Part shown: piece by piece, positions 28,040 through 41,458 of the stretch
Numbering within the stretch: the stretch's first letter is position 1
Layout: each line of letters begins with the position of its first letter
From: Aquimonas voraii
GTDB lineage: Bacteria; Pseudomonadota; Gammaproteobacteria; Xanthomonadales; Xanthomonadaceae
Assembly: GCF_900101825.1 (NCBI RefSeq)
Contig: NZ_FNAG01000001.1
Span: 868,001-932,000 of the forward strand
Direction of reading: 5' to 3'
Length of the DNA: 64,000 bases
Translations under genes and position numbers: made by a program
The notes under the pieces: model-generated
The model's database searches: none
The model's input: only the letters and a program-made list of their open reading frames with translations
Told to the model about the DNA's origin: nothing

Positions 28040-29517
28040 TGTGGTGAGCGCGCAAAGATCACGCGCGGCAGGAGCGCCTCGCGCGTCACTGCCTCGCCGG
28101 CTGCATTGGTGGCCTGCCAGCGGATCGGCTCGTTCACCGTCTCATCCACGAGCGCGCGCAGGCCATCGAGAGTGTCGCCGCTGCTGTCGGCGTGGGCCAG
28201 CTCCAGATAGGCCACCAGTTCCGCCAAACCCTGCTGCAGGGGCGCGCCGTCGAGCAGCTCGCGCAGGCTGATCTGCGACTGCTGGCGCAGGGCGCGCTGC
28301 AGGGTGGAGCGCAGGCGCGTCTTGTCGACCACGATCTGATCGAACAGACGCCGAGTGTCGACCTCGTCCTCGCCCAGCTCCAGCGCCAGCGCGGCGAGAC
28401 GCGGCTTGACGCTGGTCGTGAACAGCGGACGCTCCAGCGGCAGCTCGATCTCTGCGCCCATGTCGTCGATGTGCATCACGATGCCGGAGGGCGTGGCCTC
28501 GCGCAGGCCGAGCGCCTTGCTCTCGATGCCGTGCAGCAGATCGAGAATGCGGCGATTCTCCAGGAAGGCGCGGTCGTCCAGAAAGCGGCGCAGCTGCTGG
28601 GAGAGCTGGGCCACCGTGCGCTGCGTATGCTCTCCGGCTTCCAGCCAGTCGTGGTGCACGCGACGCGTGCGCGGCTCGGGCTTCAGCTCGCTGACCGCCG
28701 GCAGCGCCAGCACGGTATCCAGACGCTGCGACAGCTCCTCCTGGCGACGGCTGGACATCAGGAAATCCCAGAAGGCGCGGAAGCTGCGGCCCTGGTCGGA
28801 ATCACCGATCGCATCGCGCTCGCCCATGATCTCGTCGAGCAGGGCGCCCTTTGAGCCCTCCCACAGCGCGATCTTCTCGCGTACCTTGCGATCGAGCAGA
28901 CGGAAGTTGTGCTCCACCTCGCGTAAGTCGGCCAAGAGCTCGCGCGCCAATTGCTGGAACTGCTGGAAGCGATCGCGCACCGCGGTGTCGTCCATCATCG
29001 CCACATCGCCGGCTTCGACGCGGGCGATCTCGGCATCGATCTCGGCGCGCTTGCGGCGCAGCTCTTCCACGCGTTTCACCGGGTCGACCTCGGTGCCCGC
29101 GCTGATCTGCTCCAGCAGCGCGAACAGGGTGAGCAGGCGCGACTCGGTGCCGACGAACGCACGCTCGGTCAGCGACTGCAGCCAGGCGATGGCCTTCTCG
29201 GTGGCCGGCGTCAAATCGAACTGCGCCTCGTCCGTGCCCGGCTTGTAGAACTTGCGTAGCCAGGCCTTGTCCGGCGTCGCCCAGTCGTTCAGATACTCCA
29301 GCGCCGCCTTGGGGTAGGCCTCCTGCCCGTACTGCTCGCGCAGGGCGAACAGCTCGTCCTCCAGCGACTCGGCGAGATCGGCTTCGCTCATCACCCGCAC
29401 ATTCGGCGCCACGAACGCGCGGTGCAGGAAACTCGCCACCAGCGGCGCATGCTTCGAGGCCAGCAGGCGCCAGGCGGGGTGACGGTCGCGGAGGGTGGTG
29501 AGGGTGGTGTGCTGCAT
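28036..29517 (-). CDS. jetA: Wadjet kleisin-like subunit JetA (DUF3375)
   Basis: A 493-residue protein of the DUF3375 family, the MukF-like kleisin of type I Wadjet systems. The N-terminus LRDRHPAWRLLASKHAPLVA and the central charged helices (EELRRKRAEIDAEIARVEAG) are typical. It bridges the JetC heads. The gene begins only eight bases after the unknown 180-residue gene upstream and is coupled to jetB by a four-base overlap. Nothing suggests truncation. Confidence 0.92.
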   Translation of the reverse strand: MQHTTLTTLRDRHPAWRLLASKHAPLVASFLHRAFVAPNVRVMSEADLAESLEDELFALREQYGQEAYPKAALEYLNDWATPDKAWLRKFYKPGTDEAQFDLTPATEKAIAWLQSLTERAFVGTESRLLTLFALLEQISAGTEVDPVKRVEELRRKRAEIDAEIARVEAGDVAMMDDTAVRDRFQQFQQLARELLADLREVEHNFRLLDRKVREKIALWEGSKGALLDEIMGERDAIGDSDQGRSFRAFWDFLMSSRRQEELSQRLDTVLALPAVSELKPEPRTRRVHHDWLEAGEHTQRTVAQLSQQLRRFLDDRAFLENRRILDLLHGIESKALGLREATPSGIVMHIDDMGAEIELPLERPLFTTSVKPRLAALALELGEDEVDTRRLFDQIVVDKTRLRSTLQRALRQQSQISLRELLDGAPLQQGLAELVAYLELAHADSSGDTLDGLRALVDETVNEPIRWQATNAAGEAVTREALLPRVIFARSPQ

Positions 29518-29525
29518 GCCGAGAT

Positions 29526-30068
29526 TCAGCGCTTCGCGCTTTCAGCCATTAGAAAGCCCAACTCGGTGCCGAGATCGAAGGCCAGGCCGCGACTGCTGCG
29601 GCTGACGGCATCGAGGCGGTCCCACAGGTCGGAGTGCGGCGGCTGGGGAAGGCCCTCAACAGCCTTGATTGCCTGCGCAAACATGCGCACAAGAGCATCC
29701 GCATAGCCTTCCTCCTGCAGGCCCACCTCCTTGGCGAAGCCGGTCGCCCGTTCGCAGTAGAACACCATCAACTCAGCCAGCCCTTCCGCTTGGCCTACGG
29801 CCCTCTTGTAGTCCGTAATGGCTTTTTTCGCCTTGGCCACCGACGTGTCCTGCTTCTTGCGATAGTCCGGCCAGAGCCAGCGGTCGATAGTGGCCTTGTA
29901 GGGCTTCAGCACATCCTCGCCCAGTGCGAAACGAGCATGCAGGAAGGCCTGATTGTCGCGATTGGCGGCATACAGAGCCTGCACCAGGCCGATGAGTTCG
30001 GCGCGATCGAGGTCTGCGAGTTTGACCTTGAGGTCGGACCAACTGGGTGCGCTGCGTTTCGATGACAC
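29526..30068 (-). CDS. uncharacterised protein at the head of the Wadjet operon
   Basis: A 180-residue soluble, mostly helical protein without signal peptide or membrane segment. It vaguely resembles the DUF6155 family in layout (a SWSDLKVKLADLDRAELIGL start and a central DYKRAVGQAEGLAELMVFYCE), but I cannot confirm the family by eye. It is separated from jetA by eight bases and from hsdR by 97, so it is either the first gene of the Wadjet transcript or the last of the restriction-modification unit. Codon use is like its neighbours. Its function is unknown; a Wadjet or restriction accessory role is inference from position only. Confidence 0.8.
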   Translation of the reverse strand: MSSKRSAPSWSDLKVKLADLDRAELIGLVQALYAANRDNQAFLHARFALGEDVLKPYKATIDRWLWPDYRKKQDTSVAKAKKAITDYKRAVGQAEGLAELMVFYCERATGFAKEVGLQEEGYADALVRMFAQAIKAVEGLPQPPHSDLWDRLDAVSRSSRGLAFDLGTELGFLMAESAKR

Positions 30069-30165
30069 GGTCAGGTTCTCGCTTCTTGTGATGATGTGCG
30101 GGTCGTTCGCCGCTGGTCAAAGCGTGCTAACTGGAGTCGGCGAAGAGCATGCCCGGCCAGACAAC

Positions 30166-33377
<3,212 letters not shown>

Positions 33378-33378
<1 letters not shown>

Positions 33379-34397
33379 CAGCGAGTGTCCTTTGGTATGT
33401 CCGGGGCGAGCACGTGCCAGTGGCCGCCCTTGTCTGGCCCGATGCGCTGCAGCCGACCTGCTTCGCGCAGCTTGCGGATGGCGCGCTCGATGGCGCTCTC
33501 GGACTTGCCGATGTGTTGCGCCAGCTCGGGAATCGACAGGGCAGGGTCGTCGGCAAGCAGGGCCAGAATGCGCTCGGGTGTTTTCCCCGGCGTTTTCACC
33601 CGCGTTTCCCCCGGCGTTTCGTGGCCCTGCAGCGGCCGGATGGCTTCCCGCAGGCTCTCTTCGATCGCGGTCAGGATGAACTCGATGAACCCTGAGCAGT
33701 CGGCCCGCGCATCGGCCGCCGCCAGCTGGTCGTAGTAGGCCTGCTGGCGCTGCTTGATCACGGTCTCTACCGGCAGGTAGGCCAGCACGGGCTGCCAGCG
33801 GCTCAGGATCAGGCTCTGCCACAGCCGCCCCATGCGCCCGTTGCCATCGCTGAACGGGTGAATGAACTCGAACTCATAGTGGAAGGCGGCCGAGGCAATC
33901 AGAGGGTGCGCTTCCGTGTTCGCCAGCCAGTGCAGCAGCTCCTGCATCAGGCGCGGCACCTGGCTGGCCGGGGGTGCCATGTGCACGACCTTGTCGCCCG
34001 CCATCACGCCCACGCCACCGCGTCGCCACTGCCCGGCATCGTCCACCAAGGCCGCCATCATCACGGCATGCGCGGCCAGCAGATCCTCCACACGCTCCGG
34101 CTGCCACTGGCCCATCGACTCGTAGGCGGCAAAGGCGTTGCGCACCTCCTGGATCTCGCGCGGTGAGCCAAACACGGGCCTACCCTCCAGCACCGCGGTG
34201 ACCTGCTCCAGCGTCAAGGTGTTCTGCTCGACCGCCAGCGAGGCCTGGATGCTGCGGATGCGGTTGCCGCGCCGCAGCTCCGGCCGCAGGGCGTCTGCGT
34301 TCACTGCCTTCCACGCGCCCAGCAGCTCGGCGATGCCGGTCATCGCCTCGGTCATGCGGTGGGTGAGCTGGAAGGGTGGGGAGTAGCGCTTGGTCAC
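33378..34397 (-). CDS. Fic family protein with C-terminal winged helix (self-inhibited type)
   Basis: A 339-residue Fic protein. The active-site loop is [12 protein letters not shown] near residue 180, with catalytic His and the residues that bind ATP phosphates. The N-terminal inhibitory helix carries S-x3-E as ASLAVEQN near residue 52, so this is a class II, intramolecularly inhibited Fic. The last 65 residues form a winged-helix DNA-binding segment ([20 protein letters not shown]). Such proteins AMPylate target proteins. I chose the GTG at 34397 because GGGGAGGAAG lies six bases upstream; an alternative ATG farther upstream has none. It is the first gene of the fic-hsdR pair. Confidence 0.9.
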
Positions 34398-34624
34398 GCG
34401 CTTCCTCCCCGGGCATTGCCGCACCGGCACAGAGACCGCCACGCCGACAGCGCGCGTGCGTCAAGCCCGGCGCGCTCGCGCGCCCGGGTCAACCGCTTGG
34501 GAGTGGCGGGGATTTGGGTCATTTTGCTGCGCGCTGCAGGAAAGCCTTAAATAAGCAACCGTATGTTTTCACTAGATAATTCTCCGTCCGCTCAGCGTCC
34601 TGGCGGCATGGGCTTAAATGACGG
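34398..34624. other. AT-rich gap between the ATP-binding gene and fic-hsdR
   Basis: These 227 bases are clearly lower in GC than the surrounding coding DNA, above all 34505-34595. They hold no gene. The position suggests a minus-strand promoter for fic-hsdR, but I could not settle a -35/-10 pair with good spacing. Confidence 0.5.
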
Positions 34625-36031
34625 TCATGCCCAAAACGGCACGTATCGGGCGAACTTGCGGGACTTGCCGACCGACTCGTCCGCCTTGATCTGTCCGGCC
34701 TCGATCGCCGCCGCGATGATCTGTGAGGCGATGGCCGCCTTGTCTTCGCCAAGGTGAAAACGCTCGCGCAGCGACTGGTTGGTCATCTTCTCCGCCATCA
34801 CCCATTTCAGCGCGCAATGTTGGTAGCAGGCGCGCACCCGGTCGTTGCGGTCCATCTCCTCGAAGGGCTTCGGTCCGTACAAGGTCACTACCGTGCGGCG
34901 GTGCGCGGCACGGAAATCCGGCGCTGGCAGCTGGTACAGCTCAGCCGCCTGGATTACCCGGTCGATACCGCTACTTTTTTCCTCGCAGATGCCGAAGCGG
35001 CGCATCAGATCGGCCAAGCGCTCATTGCGCGACTGGTAGCCGTCGATGAAACGTTCCACCGGCACGATCGGCTCGCCGGGGTTGGAGAACTCCACCCGAT
35101 TGGCATACACCTCGATCATCACCGAGGCACCGCCCACGGCGAAGTCCTGATGGACCAGCGTATTGGCGGTCAGCTCGCGCACCACCACCTCGGGCACCAG
35201 CTTGACGGCTTTGCGCAGTGCATCTTTGATGACCTCGTTTTGGGGCAACTGGCCCATCACGAACTGCACCAGCCCTTGGAAGCCCACCGCGTAGCCTTTG
35301 CTGCCGGTCTGGTCCAGCCGCGTCTCCAGCTTGCTGTTGCCGGTATAGACCACCACCCGCGGCGCCTTGCGGGCCAGCTCGGGAAAATCGTCCAGCCGAC
35401 GCGCCAGCAACAGTGCACCCAGGCGGCGCACGGCATAGCGCCCGCCTTGATCGTCGATCAGCCGTTCGCGCAGCAGGCGGTCGATCACGCCGTTGCGATC
35501 GGTCGGGTAGGGCAGCTTCAGCAGCTCGAAGAAGGTCTGTACGTCGAGCAGTTCCACCACTTGCTGCGCATCCGCCCCGGCGATGGTGTGCTCCTCCAGC
35601 CAATCCGGCTCGCCCTCAGCGAAGATGCGCCGCAACTGGTCCTCGCTCATCGGCACCAGCGCCTCGCCGGCGCGCATCAGGTACTTGCCGTCCAGGTGCC
35701 AGGCCGTGCCGCGCGGACGCGAGGGAATGTGGAACACCACGACGCGCCCCTCGGAGTGCGCGACCGCCTCCACATCGACGCGAAAGCCGATGGCGTGGAA
35801 CAGGTCCTGCGCGGTTCTGACCGCATCCGGAAAGGCCTGACTGCCGACCACCGGCCGTGGCGGTTTGTCGGCAACGCCCAGTAGCAGGGTTCCGCCGCCC
35901 TCGTTGGCCAACGCCACGCAGTATTGCTGCAACTTGCCGAAGTCGAACTGGTTCTTTGCCTCCTTGAACTCCAGTCGCTGGTTTTCAGAGGGCGCCCGGC
36001 GCCAGAGGTCGACCTGTTCGGGCGTGGTCAT
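34625..36031 (-). CDS. AlbA_2 (Schlafen-type) plus GHKL ATP-binding protein of the restriction operon
   Basis: A 468-residue protein. The N-terminal 130 residues form an AlbA_2/Schlafen-type domain (ENQRLEFKEAKN, then ALANEGGGTLLLGVADK). The middle and C-terminal parts resemble the GHKL-type fold of COG2865 proteins (VRELTANTLVHQDFAVGGAS, VEFSNPGEPIVPVERF, FGICEEKSSGIDRV), and a winged-helix-like tail ends it. Such proteins are frequently found inside type I restriction-modification operons, where their job is not settled; regulation or accessory nucleic-acid binding has been suggested. The start overlaps the hsdS stop codon (ATGA, 36028-36031). Confidence 0.87.
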   Translation of the reverse strand: MTTPEQVDLWRRAPSENQRLEFKEAKNQFDFGKLQQYCVALANEGGGTLLLGVADKPPRPVVGSQAFPDAVRTAQDLFHAIGFRVDVEAVAHSEGRVVVFHIPSRPRGTAWHLDGKYLMRAGEALVPMSEDQLRRIFAEGEPDWLEEHTIAGADAQQVVELLDVQTFFELLKLPYPTDRNGVIDRLLRERLIDDQGGRYAVRRLGALLLARRLDDFPELARKAPRVVVYTGNSKLETRLDQTGSKGYAVGFQGLVQFVMGQLPQNEVIKDALRKAVKLVPEVVVRELTANTLVHQDFAVGGASVMIEVYANRVEFSNPGEPIVPVERFIDGYQSRNERLADLMRRFGICEEKSSGIDRVIQAAELYQLPAPDFRAAHRRTVVTLYGPKPFEEMDRNDRVRACYQHCALKWVMAEKMTNQSLRERFHLGEDKAAIASQIIAAAIEAGQIKADESVGKSRKFARYVPFWA

Positions 36032-37185
36032 GTCACGCGCTCACGGAAGGTCTCGGCATCACTGATTCGCAGTTCGCCGGAGATCAGTTTGGGGAGCAGG
36101 GTGTCGCGGAGGTTGGCGAGAGAGCTGCATTCATCTTCGTTCTTCTTCTGCGCCTTACGCATCGGCATTAATTGTGCATCGAAAGCGTCGATCAGTCTCG
36201 AAGGAGGAGCGATGATCTGCAAGTTGTGGACATGATTTCGGTTGAGCGTCGGCACTGCGGATCCCGCATTGAACATCTCGAAATCCAGGCCGCGAAGTAG
36301 CTCGAATGCGTAGTATGGAGAAACTCTCTTGAACTCTTTGACCCACAACGAGGTGTTGAGCGGCCAAAAATCACCATCGATCAGGAAGACCCGGCCGAGC
36401 ACGCCACTTCTTCCGGTGGTGACTCCCGGCCCTTTGACCATGTACTTGTCGTGATAGCCGTTGATGCCACTCGCTGCCACGACTGGATACGGGCCTTGCG
36501 TTCGCGAAGAGGCAGGGAGATCAAATCCTCTCTGCAATACAAGCGCATCGTCAAGGCGAACAGAACTCCAACCATCGGGCTTTCCTTCGTCATCAAGGCG
36601 GTCGGGGAAGAGCTGCCAGAGGTCGGCAGGGAGGTAGGGTTCGCGGCCTTCCATCTTGGCGCGGACGGGGCCGAAGTCGACGAACCAGTCCTTGAACAGG
36701 GCGCGGGCCATGGCCTCCAGGGTCTGGTTCCGGCGGCGGTTGAGTTCGATCTTGTCGTCCAGCGTCCCGAGGATGTGGGCGATGGCGCGTTGTTCGACCA
36801 CCGGTGGAATATCGACCGGCACCGGATGGATGAAATTCCGGTTGAGTGACGGCTGGGCGCTTCCCGAGTTGTAGCCGGTGAAGTCGAACTGCTTGAGGAA
36901 GTAATACGCGAAGCGTTCGTCGTTCCCGTGGAAATCGATGACGTAGAGGGCGGTGTTGAGCGGCCAGTAGTCGGCGCTTGTGTAGCTCACAACCCCAAAG
37001 GACGCGCCGCTTCGGCCGACCGTAACGCCGGGGCCCCTAGCCTTTGCCTCGTCATGCCAGCCGGTGATACCGAAGGATCCAAGGACAGGTGTGCAGCCAG
37101 GCCTTCGCTTCTCGTCCGGAAGATCATGTCCACGCTGAAGGGTCACGAACTTACCGAGTGATGTGCGCCTCCACTCACCCCCCAT
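36028..37185 (-). CDS. hsdS: type I restriction-modification specificity subunit HsdS
   Basis: A 385-residue HsdS with two target-recognition domains (about residues 1-130 and 195-330). The usual conserved helical spacer lies between them (ILGTLDDKIELNRRRNQTLE) and a second one closes the protein. The two domains are visibly homologous along their whole length: both have LQRGxDLP, GIxGxHD, GPGVTxGRSG, WPLNTxL and LNRN in order. This means both half-sites may be the same. I chose the ATG at 37185, with AGGGAG seven bases upstream, over an in-frame TTG at 37191. The start lies within a leftover copy of the hsdM 3' end. Confidence 0.93.
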   Translation of the reverse strand: MGGEWRRTSLGKFVTLQRGHDLPDEKRRPGCTPVLGSFGITGWHDEAKARGPGVTVGRSGASFGVVSYTSADYWPLNTALYVIDFHGNDERFAYYFLKQFDFTGYNSGSAQPSLNRNFIHPVPVDIPPVVEQRAIAHILGTLDDKIELNRRRNQTLEAMARALFKDWFVDFGPVRAKMEGREPYLPADLWQLFPDRLDDEGKPDGWSSVRLDDALVLQRGFDLPASSRTQGPYPVVAASGINGYHDKYMVKGPGVTTGRSGVLGRVFLIDGDFWPLNTSLWVKEFKRVSPYYAFELLRGLDFEMFNAGSAVPTLNRNHVHNLQIIAPPSRLIDAFDAQLMPMRKAQKKNEDECSSLANLRDTLLPKLISGELRISDAETFRERVT

Positions 37186-37234
37186 ACCCAAGCTCCCTCA
37201 GGTTGGCCTCAATCGCCGCATCCAGCCGCGCCGA
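37175..37234 (-). pseudogene. stranded duplicate of the hsdM 3' end
   Basis: This stretch encodes [19 protein letters not shown] and a stop, nearly identical to the true hsdM C-terminus [19 protein letters not shown] at 38050-38108. Over the last 57 coding bases I count 49 identical positions. It sits immediately before hsdS, where hsdM should normally end. The fic gene and its surroundings therefore appear to have been introduced between hsdM and hsdS together with a second, slightly diverged hsdM tail. Confidence 0.8.
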
Positions 37235-37273
37235 ATTCGGTAGACTCACCCCAGCTCTCAAGACGCGTCGCCC

Positions 37274-37459
37274 ATGAAAGCCAAGATCCAGCACAAAGCG
37301 CCCAGCCGCCAAGCCATTGTTCGCGCCGTGGCCAGTTCCACTGCTATCGAAACCGGCCAGCGCATCGCCGCGATTGAGGCCATGTTGCACGGCGGTCGGA
37401 AATCGTTTCCTCATCTGTCTCTCGCCCTCAAGCCTGCGCCGACGCCAGCGCGCGGATGA
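37274..37459 (+). CDS. small protein, candidate Fic antitoxin
   Basis: A 61-residue ORF convergent with the adjacent fic gene, overlapping its 3' end by 32 bases. Third-position GC and codon choice look like real coding sequence. It contains VRAVASSTAIETG, in which S-T-A-I-E fits the S/T-x3-E part of the inhibitory helix found in small class I Fic antitoxins such as VbhA and YhfG. The usual Gly/Asn after the Glu is replaced by Thr. No ribosome-binding site is obvious, and the opposite orientation is unusual for such a pair. The coding call is therefore tentative and the antitoxin role is inference. Confidence 0.45.
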   Translation: MKAKIQHKAPSRQAIVRAVASSTAIETGQRIAAIEAMLHGGRKSFPHLSLALKPAPTPARG

Positions 37460-38049
37460 CCAGTTCCTGCATGGGTGCGTAGTCCCTGCCCATGCCACGT
37501 TGTATCGCGGCGAAGTAGGCCGGCGTGTCGGCATCCCAGGCGCTGTAGTCGAGCGGGCCGCGCCCAGCCTGTACCGCCATCACGTCTGCCAGCAGGCGCG
37601 CGAGTCGGCCGTTGCCCTCGCGGAAGGGGTGGACGAGGATCAGCTCGACATGACACACCGCGATGGCCTCGGCCAGCGCGTCGCCACCCAGGCCGTCGCA
37701 GGGCGTGTAGCGATGCAGGCAGTCGCGCTCAAACTCTGTCAGCAGGCGCGGAACCTGCGCCGCCGCCGCGAAGTGGAAGTCGCCCTTGGCGATGTTGACG
37801 CTGCGTTCCTCGCCGGCCCAGTCGTACACATTGCCCAGCCACAGGCGATGCCATTCCTTCAGATCGGCCGCTTTCAGGCGGCGCGCAGGAAAGTGCTCTT
37901 CGCTCAGCACGTGCTCGTAGAGCTGCAGCAGCAGCTGCAGCTCGACCTCGTCCATCTGCGCCGGGTCCGTAACGCCTGGCAAGTTGCGCAGCACCTGTTC
38001 GCCGGAACCCGGCTGCCACTCACCTTGCGCGCCGCTGGCCTGGTAGCGA

Positions 38050-38060
<11 letters not shown>
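37428..38060 (-). CDS. Fic/DOC family protein inserted between hsdM and hsdS
   Basis: A 210-residue Fic protein with active-site loop [12 protein letters not shown] near residue 143. The upstream part of the fold reads [19 protein letters not shown] followed by [10 protein letters not shown], like the cell-filamentation type Fic. There is no S/T-x3-E helix in the N-terminal region, so unlike the other fic gene in this locus it appears not to inhibit itself and would need a separate antitoxin. The ATG at 38060 overlaps the hsdM stop by eleven bases, so it is translated with hsdM. The longer open frame upstream is only a shadow of hsdM. Confidence 0.88.
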
Positions 38061-39780
<1,720 letters not shown>

Positions 39781-39850
39781 TGTCGTCCCTGTGGTGCATG
39801 CATGCGGCCGGAGCCGAACCCTGCCTGATACGGCAAGCACAGGCAAGAAA

Positions 39851-39910
39851 AAGGGCCCGGAGATCATCCGTGCCCGGGCAAGCAAAAAGAAAGGGCCCGG
39901 AGATCATCCG
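39851..39910. repeat. 20-base direct repeat at the tmRNA 3' flank
   Basis: AAGGGCCCGGAGATCATCCG occurs exactly twice, at 39851-39870 and 39891-39910. The second copy is the left part of the tmRNA terminator. The first copy has a degraded right arm. Confidence 0.8.
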
Positions 39911-39918
39911 GGCCCTTT
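39890..39918 (-). terminator. tmRNA terminator
   Basis: AAAGGGCCCGG and CCGGGCCCTTT pair over 11 bases around AGATCAT. Read on the minus strand the stem is followed by CTTTTTGC. It begins eight bases past the tmRNA 3' end. Confidence 0.85.
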
Positions 39919-39925
39919 GAGGTGT

Positions 39926-40281
39926 TGGTGGAGGCGGGGGGAATCGAACCCCCGTCCGAAGGCATTACATCTTTGGCCCTACGTGTGTAGTGCGTTGTCA
40001 GGTCTCGTTCCGGGGCAACACAGCGCACGAAGAGCACCCCGGAACCAGTCTGGAAGTTTTAGGCCTTGGCTGTCAGACAGCAGCCTTCGGACGATCCCGT
40101 AAATATGACCGACTGATCCACCGTTACAGGCACCGATGGGAGTCGGACTCGCCTATTTAGGCGGCGAGTGCGTAGTTGTCGTCGTTCGCAACTAGCTTGT
40201 TTGCCGCTGGATTAACGAGGAAAGCTGCCCCCTCGACACGCACCTCCGGTTTCACACCCCCGTCGAAGCCTGGTCGCCCCC
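39926..40281 (-). ncRNA. ssrA: transfer-messenger RNA (tmRNA)
   Basis: A 356-base tmRNA on the minus strand. Its 5' end begins GGGGGCGACCAGGCTTCGAC and its 3' end carries the T-arm GGTTCGATTCCCCCCGCC and an encoded CCA. The tag-peptide frame (40157-40189) reads ANDDNYALAA followed by TAA, a standard gammaproteobacterial degradation tag. tmRNA rescues stalled ribosomes with SmpB, whose gene lies 172 bases away on the same strand. The 3' end is a common integration target for islands, and the defence island starts just beyond it. Confidence 0.97.
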
Positions 40282-40334
40282 GGGGTCGCTGCTGCGCGGC
40301 GGGCTTTCGATCAGCCGGTGCCGCGCGCCAGGCC

Positions 40335-40364
40335 AGTATATGGAGCCGCGCACTCCGGCCACAA
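40335..40364 (-). promoter_or_regulatory. probable tmRNA promoter
   Basis: On the minus strand TTGTGG (40364-40359) is followed after 18 bases by a perfect TATACT (40340-40335). Transcription would begin near 40328, leaving a leader of about 47 bases to be removed by RNase P from the tRNA-like 5' end. Confidence 0.6.
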
Positions 40365-40453
40365 GGAGCGAAGTGCCGAGCGATTCAGGTTGTTCGTTTC
40401 TTACCTGCTGACCCTCTTGCGCAGTCTGAGCCCAAGCGCGATCGAACGACTCG

Positions 40454-40942
40454 TCAGGCGGCGGGATTGTGCCTGCGCATCACCCGCTGCTTATCACGCT
40501 GCCAGTCGCGCTCCTTGGTGGCGGCGCGCTTGTCGTGCTCCTTCTTGCCCTCGGCCAGCGCGATCTCACACTTCACCCGGTTGTTCTTCCAGTACAGGGC
40601 GGTGGGGATCAGCGTATAGCCCTCGCGCTCGACCGCGCCGATCAGCTTGTTGATCTCGCGCTTGTGCAGCAGCAGCTTGCGGGTGCGGCGATCGTCGGCC
40701 AGCACATGCGTGGAGGCCGAGTTGAGCGGGGTGATCTGCGCGCCGAACAGGAATATCTCGCCACCGCGGACGATGGCATAGCTCTCATTGAAGCTGATGC
40801 GCCCCGCGCGCAGGGCCTTGACCTCCCAGCCCTGCAGCTCGATACCAGCCTCGTAGCGGTCCTCCAGCTTGAATTCGAAGCGCGCCTTCTTGTTGAGGGC
40901 GATCGTGCCGCTTCCGCTATCCTTGCTCTTCTTCTTGCTCAT
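40454..40942 (-). CDS. smpB: SsrA-binding protein SmpB
   Basis: A 162-residue SmpB. Typical elements are [56 protein letters not shown] and the basic C-terminal tail ending [15 protein letters not shown], which enters the empty mRNA channel. It binds tmRNA and is needed for trans-translation. The ATG at 40942 gives the usual MSKKK-type start. It is upstream of the tmRNA gene on the same strand and divergent from ratA-ratB. Confidence 0.97.
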   Translation of the reverse strand: MSKKKSKDSGSGTIALNKKARFEFKLEDRYEAGIELQGWEVKALRAGRISFNESYAIVRGGEIFLFGAQITPLNSASTHVLADDRRTRKLLLHKREINKLIGAVEREGYTLIPTALYWKNNRVKCEIALAEGKKEHDKRAATKERDWQRDKQRVMRRHNPAA

Positions 40943-41029
40943 GGCCTGGTCCCACGCTCGAACCCGCGATTGTGGCGCAGGTGGGCGGCCACGGCGAGCC
41001 CCACGCAGTCCGGCCATTTATCCGTCCCC

Positions 41030-41458
41030 ATGACCCAGATCGCCCGCAGCGCACTCGTGCGACGGCCCGCTTCGCACATGTTCGACCTCGTGAATGAGGT
41101 CGAGGGCTATCCGCAGCGCTTCGGCTGGTGCGAGGGCGCGCGCATCCTGGAGCGCAGTGACACCGAGATGCTGGCGCGGCTGGAGCTGAAGATGGGTGGC
41201 CTGCGCACCGCTTTCACCACCCGCAACCGGCTGCTGCGGCCGCAGAGCATCGAGCTGCAGCTGGTGGAAGGTCCGTTCACGAGGCTCAGTGGCTCCTGGA
41301 TCTTTACCCAGCTGGCGGAAGACGCCAGCAAGGTCGCATTGAACCTCAACTTCGAGACAGCCGGCCGGCTGATGGGAAGCGCTTTGGCGCTTGGCTTTCA
41401 GGGCCTGGCCGACCGCATGGTCGATGACTTCGTGCGCGAGGCGCAGCGTGGGGGCTGA
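41030..41458 (+). CDS. ratA: RatA-like START/polyketide-cyclase domain protein
   Basis: A 142-residue protein with the whole length in the COQ10/START fold: ARSALVRRPASHMFDLVNEV at the start and the typical YPQRFGWCEGARIL. The genomic position beside smpB and ahead of ratB is the classic ratA location. RatA was described as inhibiting 50S-30S ribosome association and its relatives bind ubiquinone, so the physiological role is debated. I chose the ATG at 41030. The stop overlaps the ratB start. Confidence 0.92.
   Translation: MTQIARSALVRRPASHMFDLVNEVEGYPQRFGWCEGARILERSDTEMLARLELKMGGLRTAFTTRNRLLRPQSIELQLVEGPFTRLSGSWIFTQLAEDASKVALNLNFETAGRLMGSALALGFQGLADRMVDDFVREAQRGG

Noticed and set aside
34754-35884. 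A 376-residue plus-strand frame opposite the AlbA_2/GHKL gene
   Set aside because: Antisense shadow; composition rich in His/Leu/Ala without motifs.
37175-37534. A 119-residue minus-strand frame before hsdS as a gene
   Set aside because: Only the last 20 residues resemble anything (the hsdM tail); the rest is low-quality sequence, so I call just a remnant.
39781-39925. Integration site with integrase at the tmRNA 3' end
   Set aside because: No integrase or recombinase gene exists in the window, and no copy of the tmRNA 3' end was found at the other island edge near 24.2-24.4 kb.
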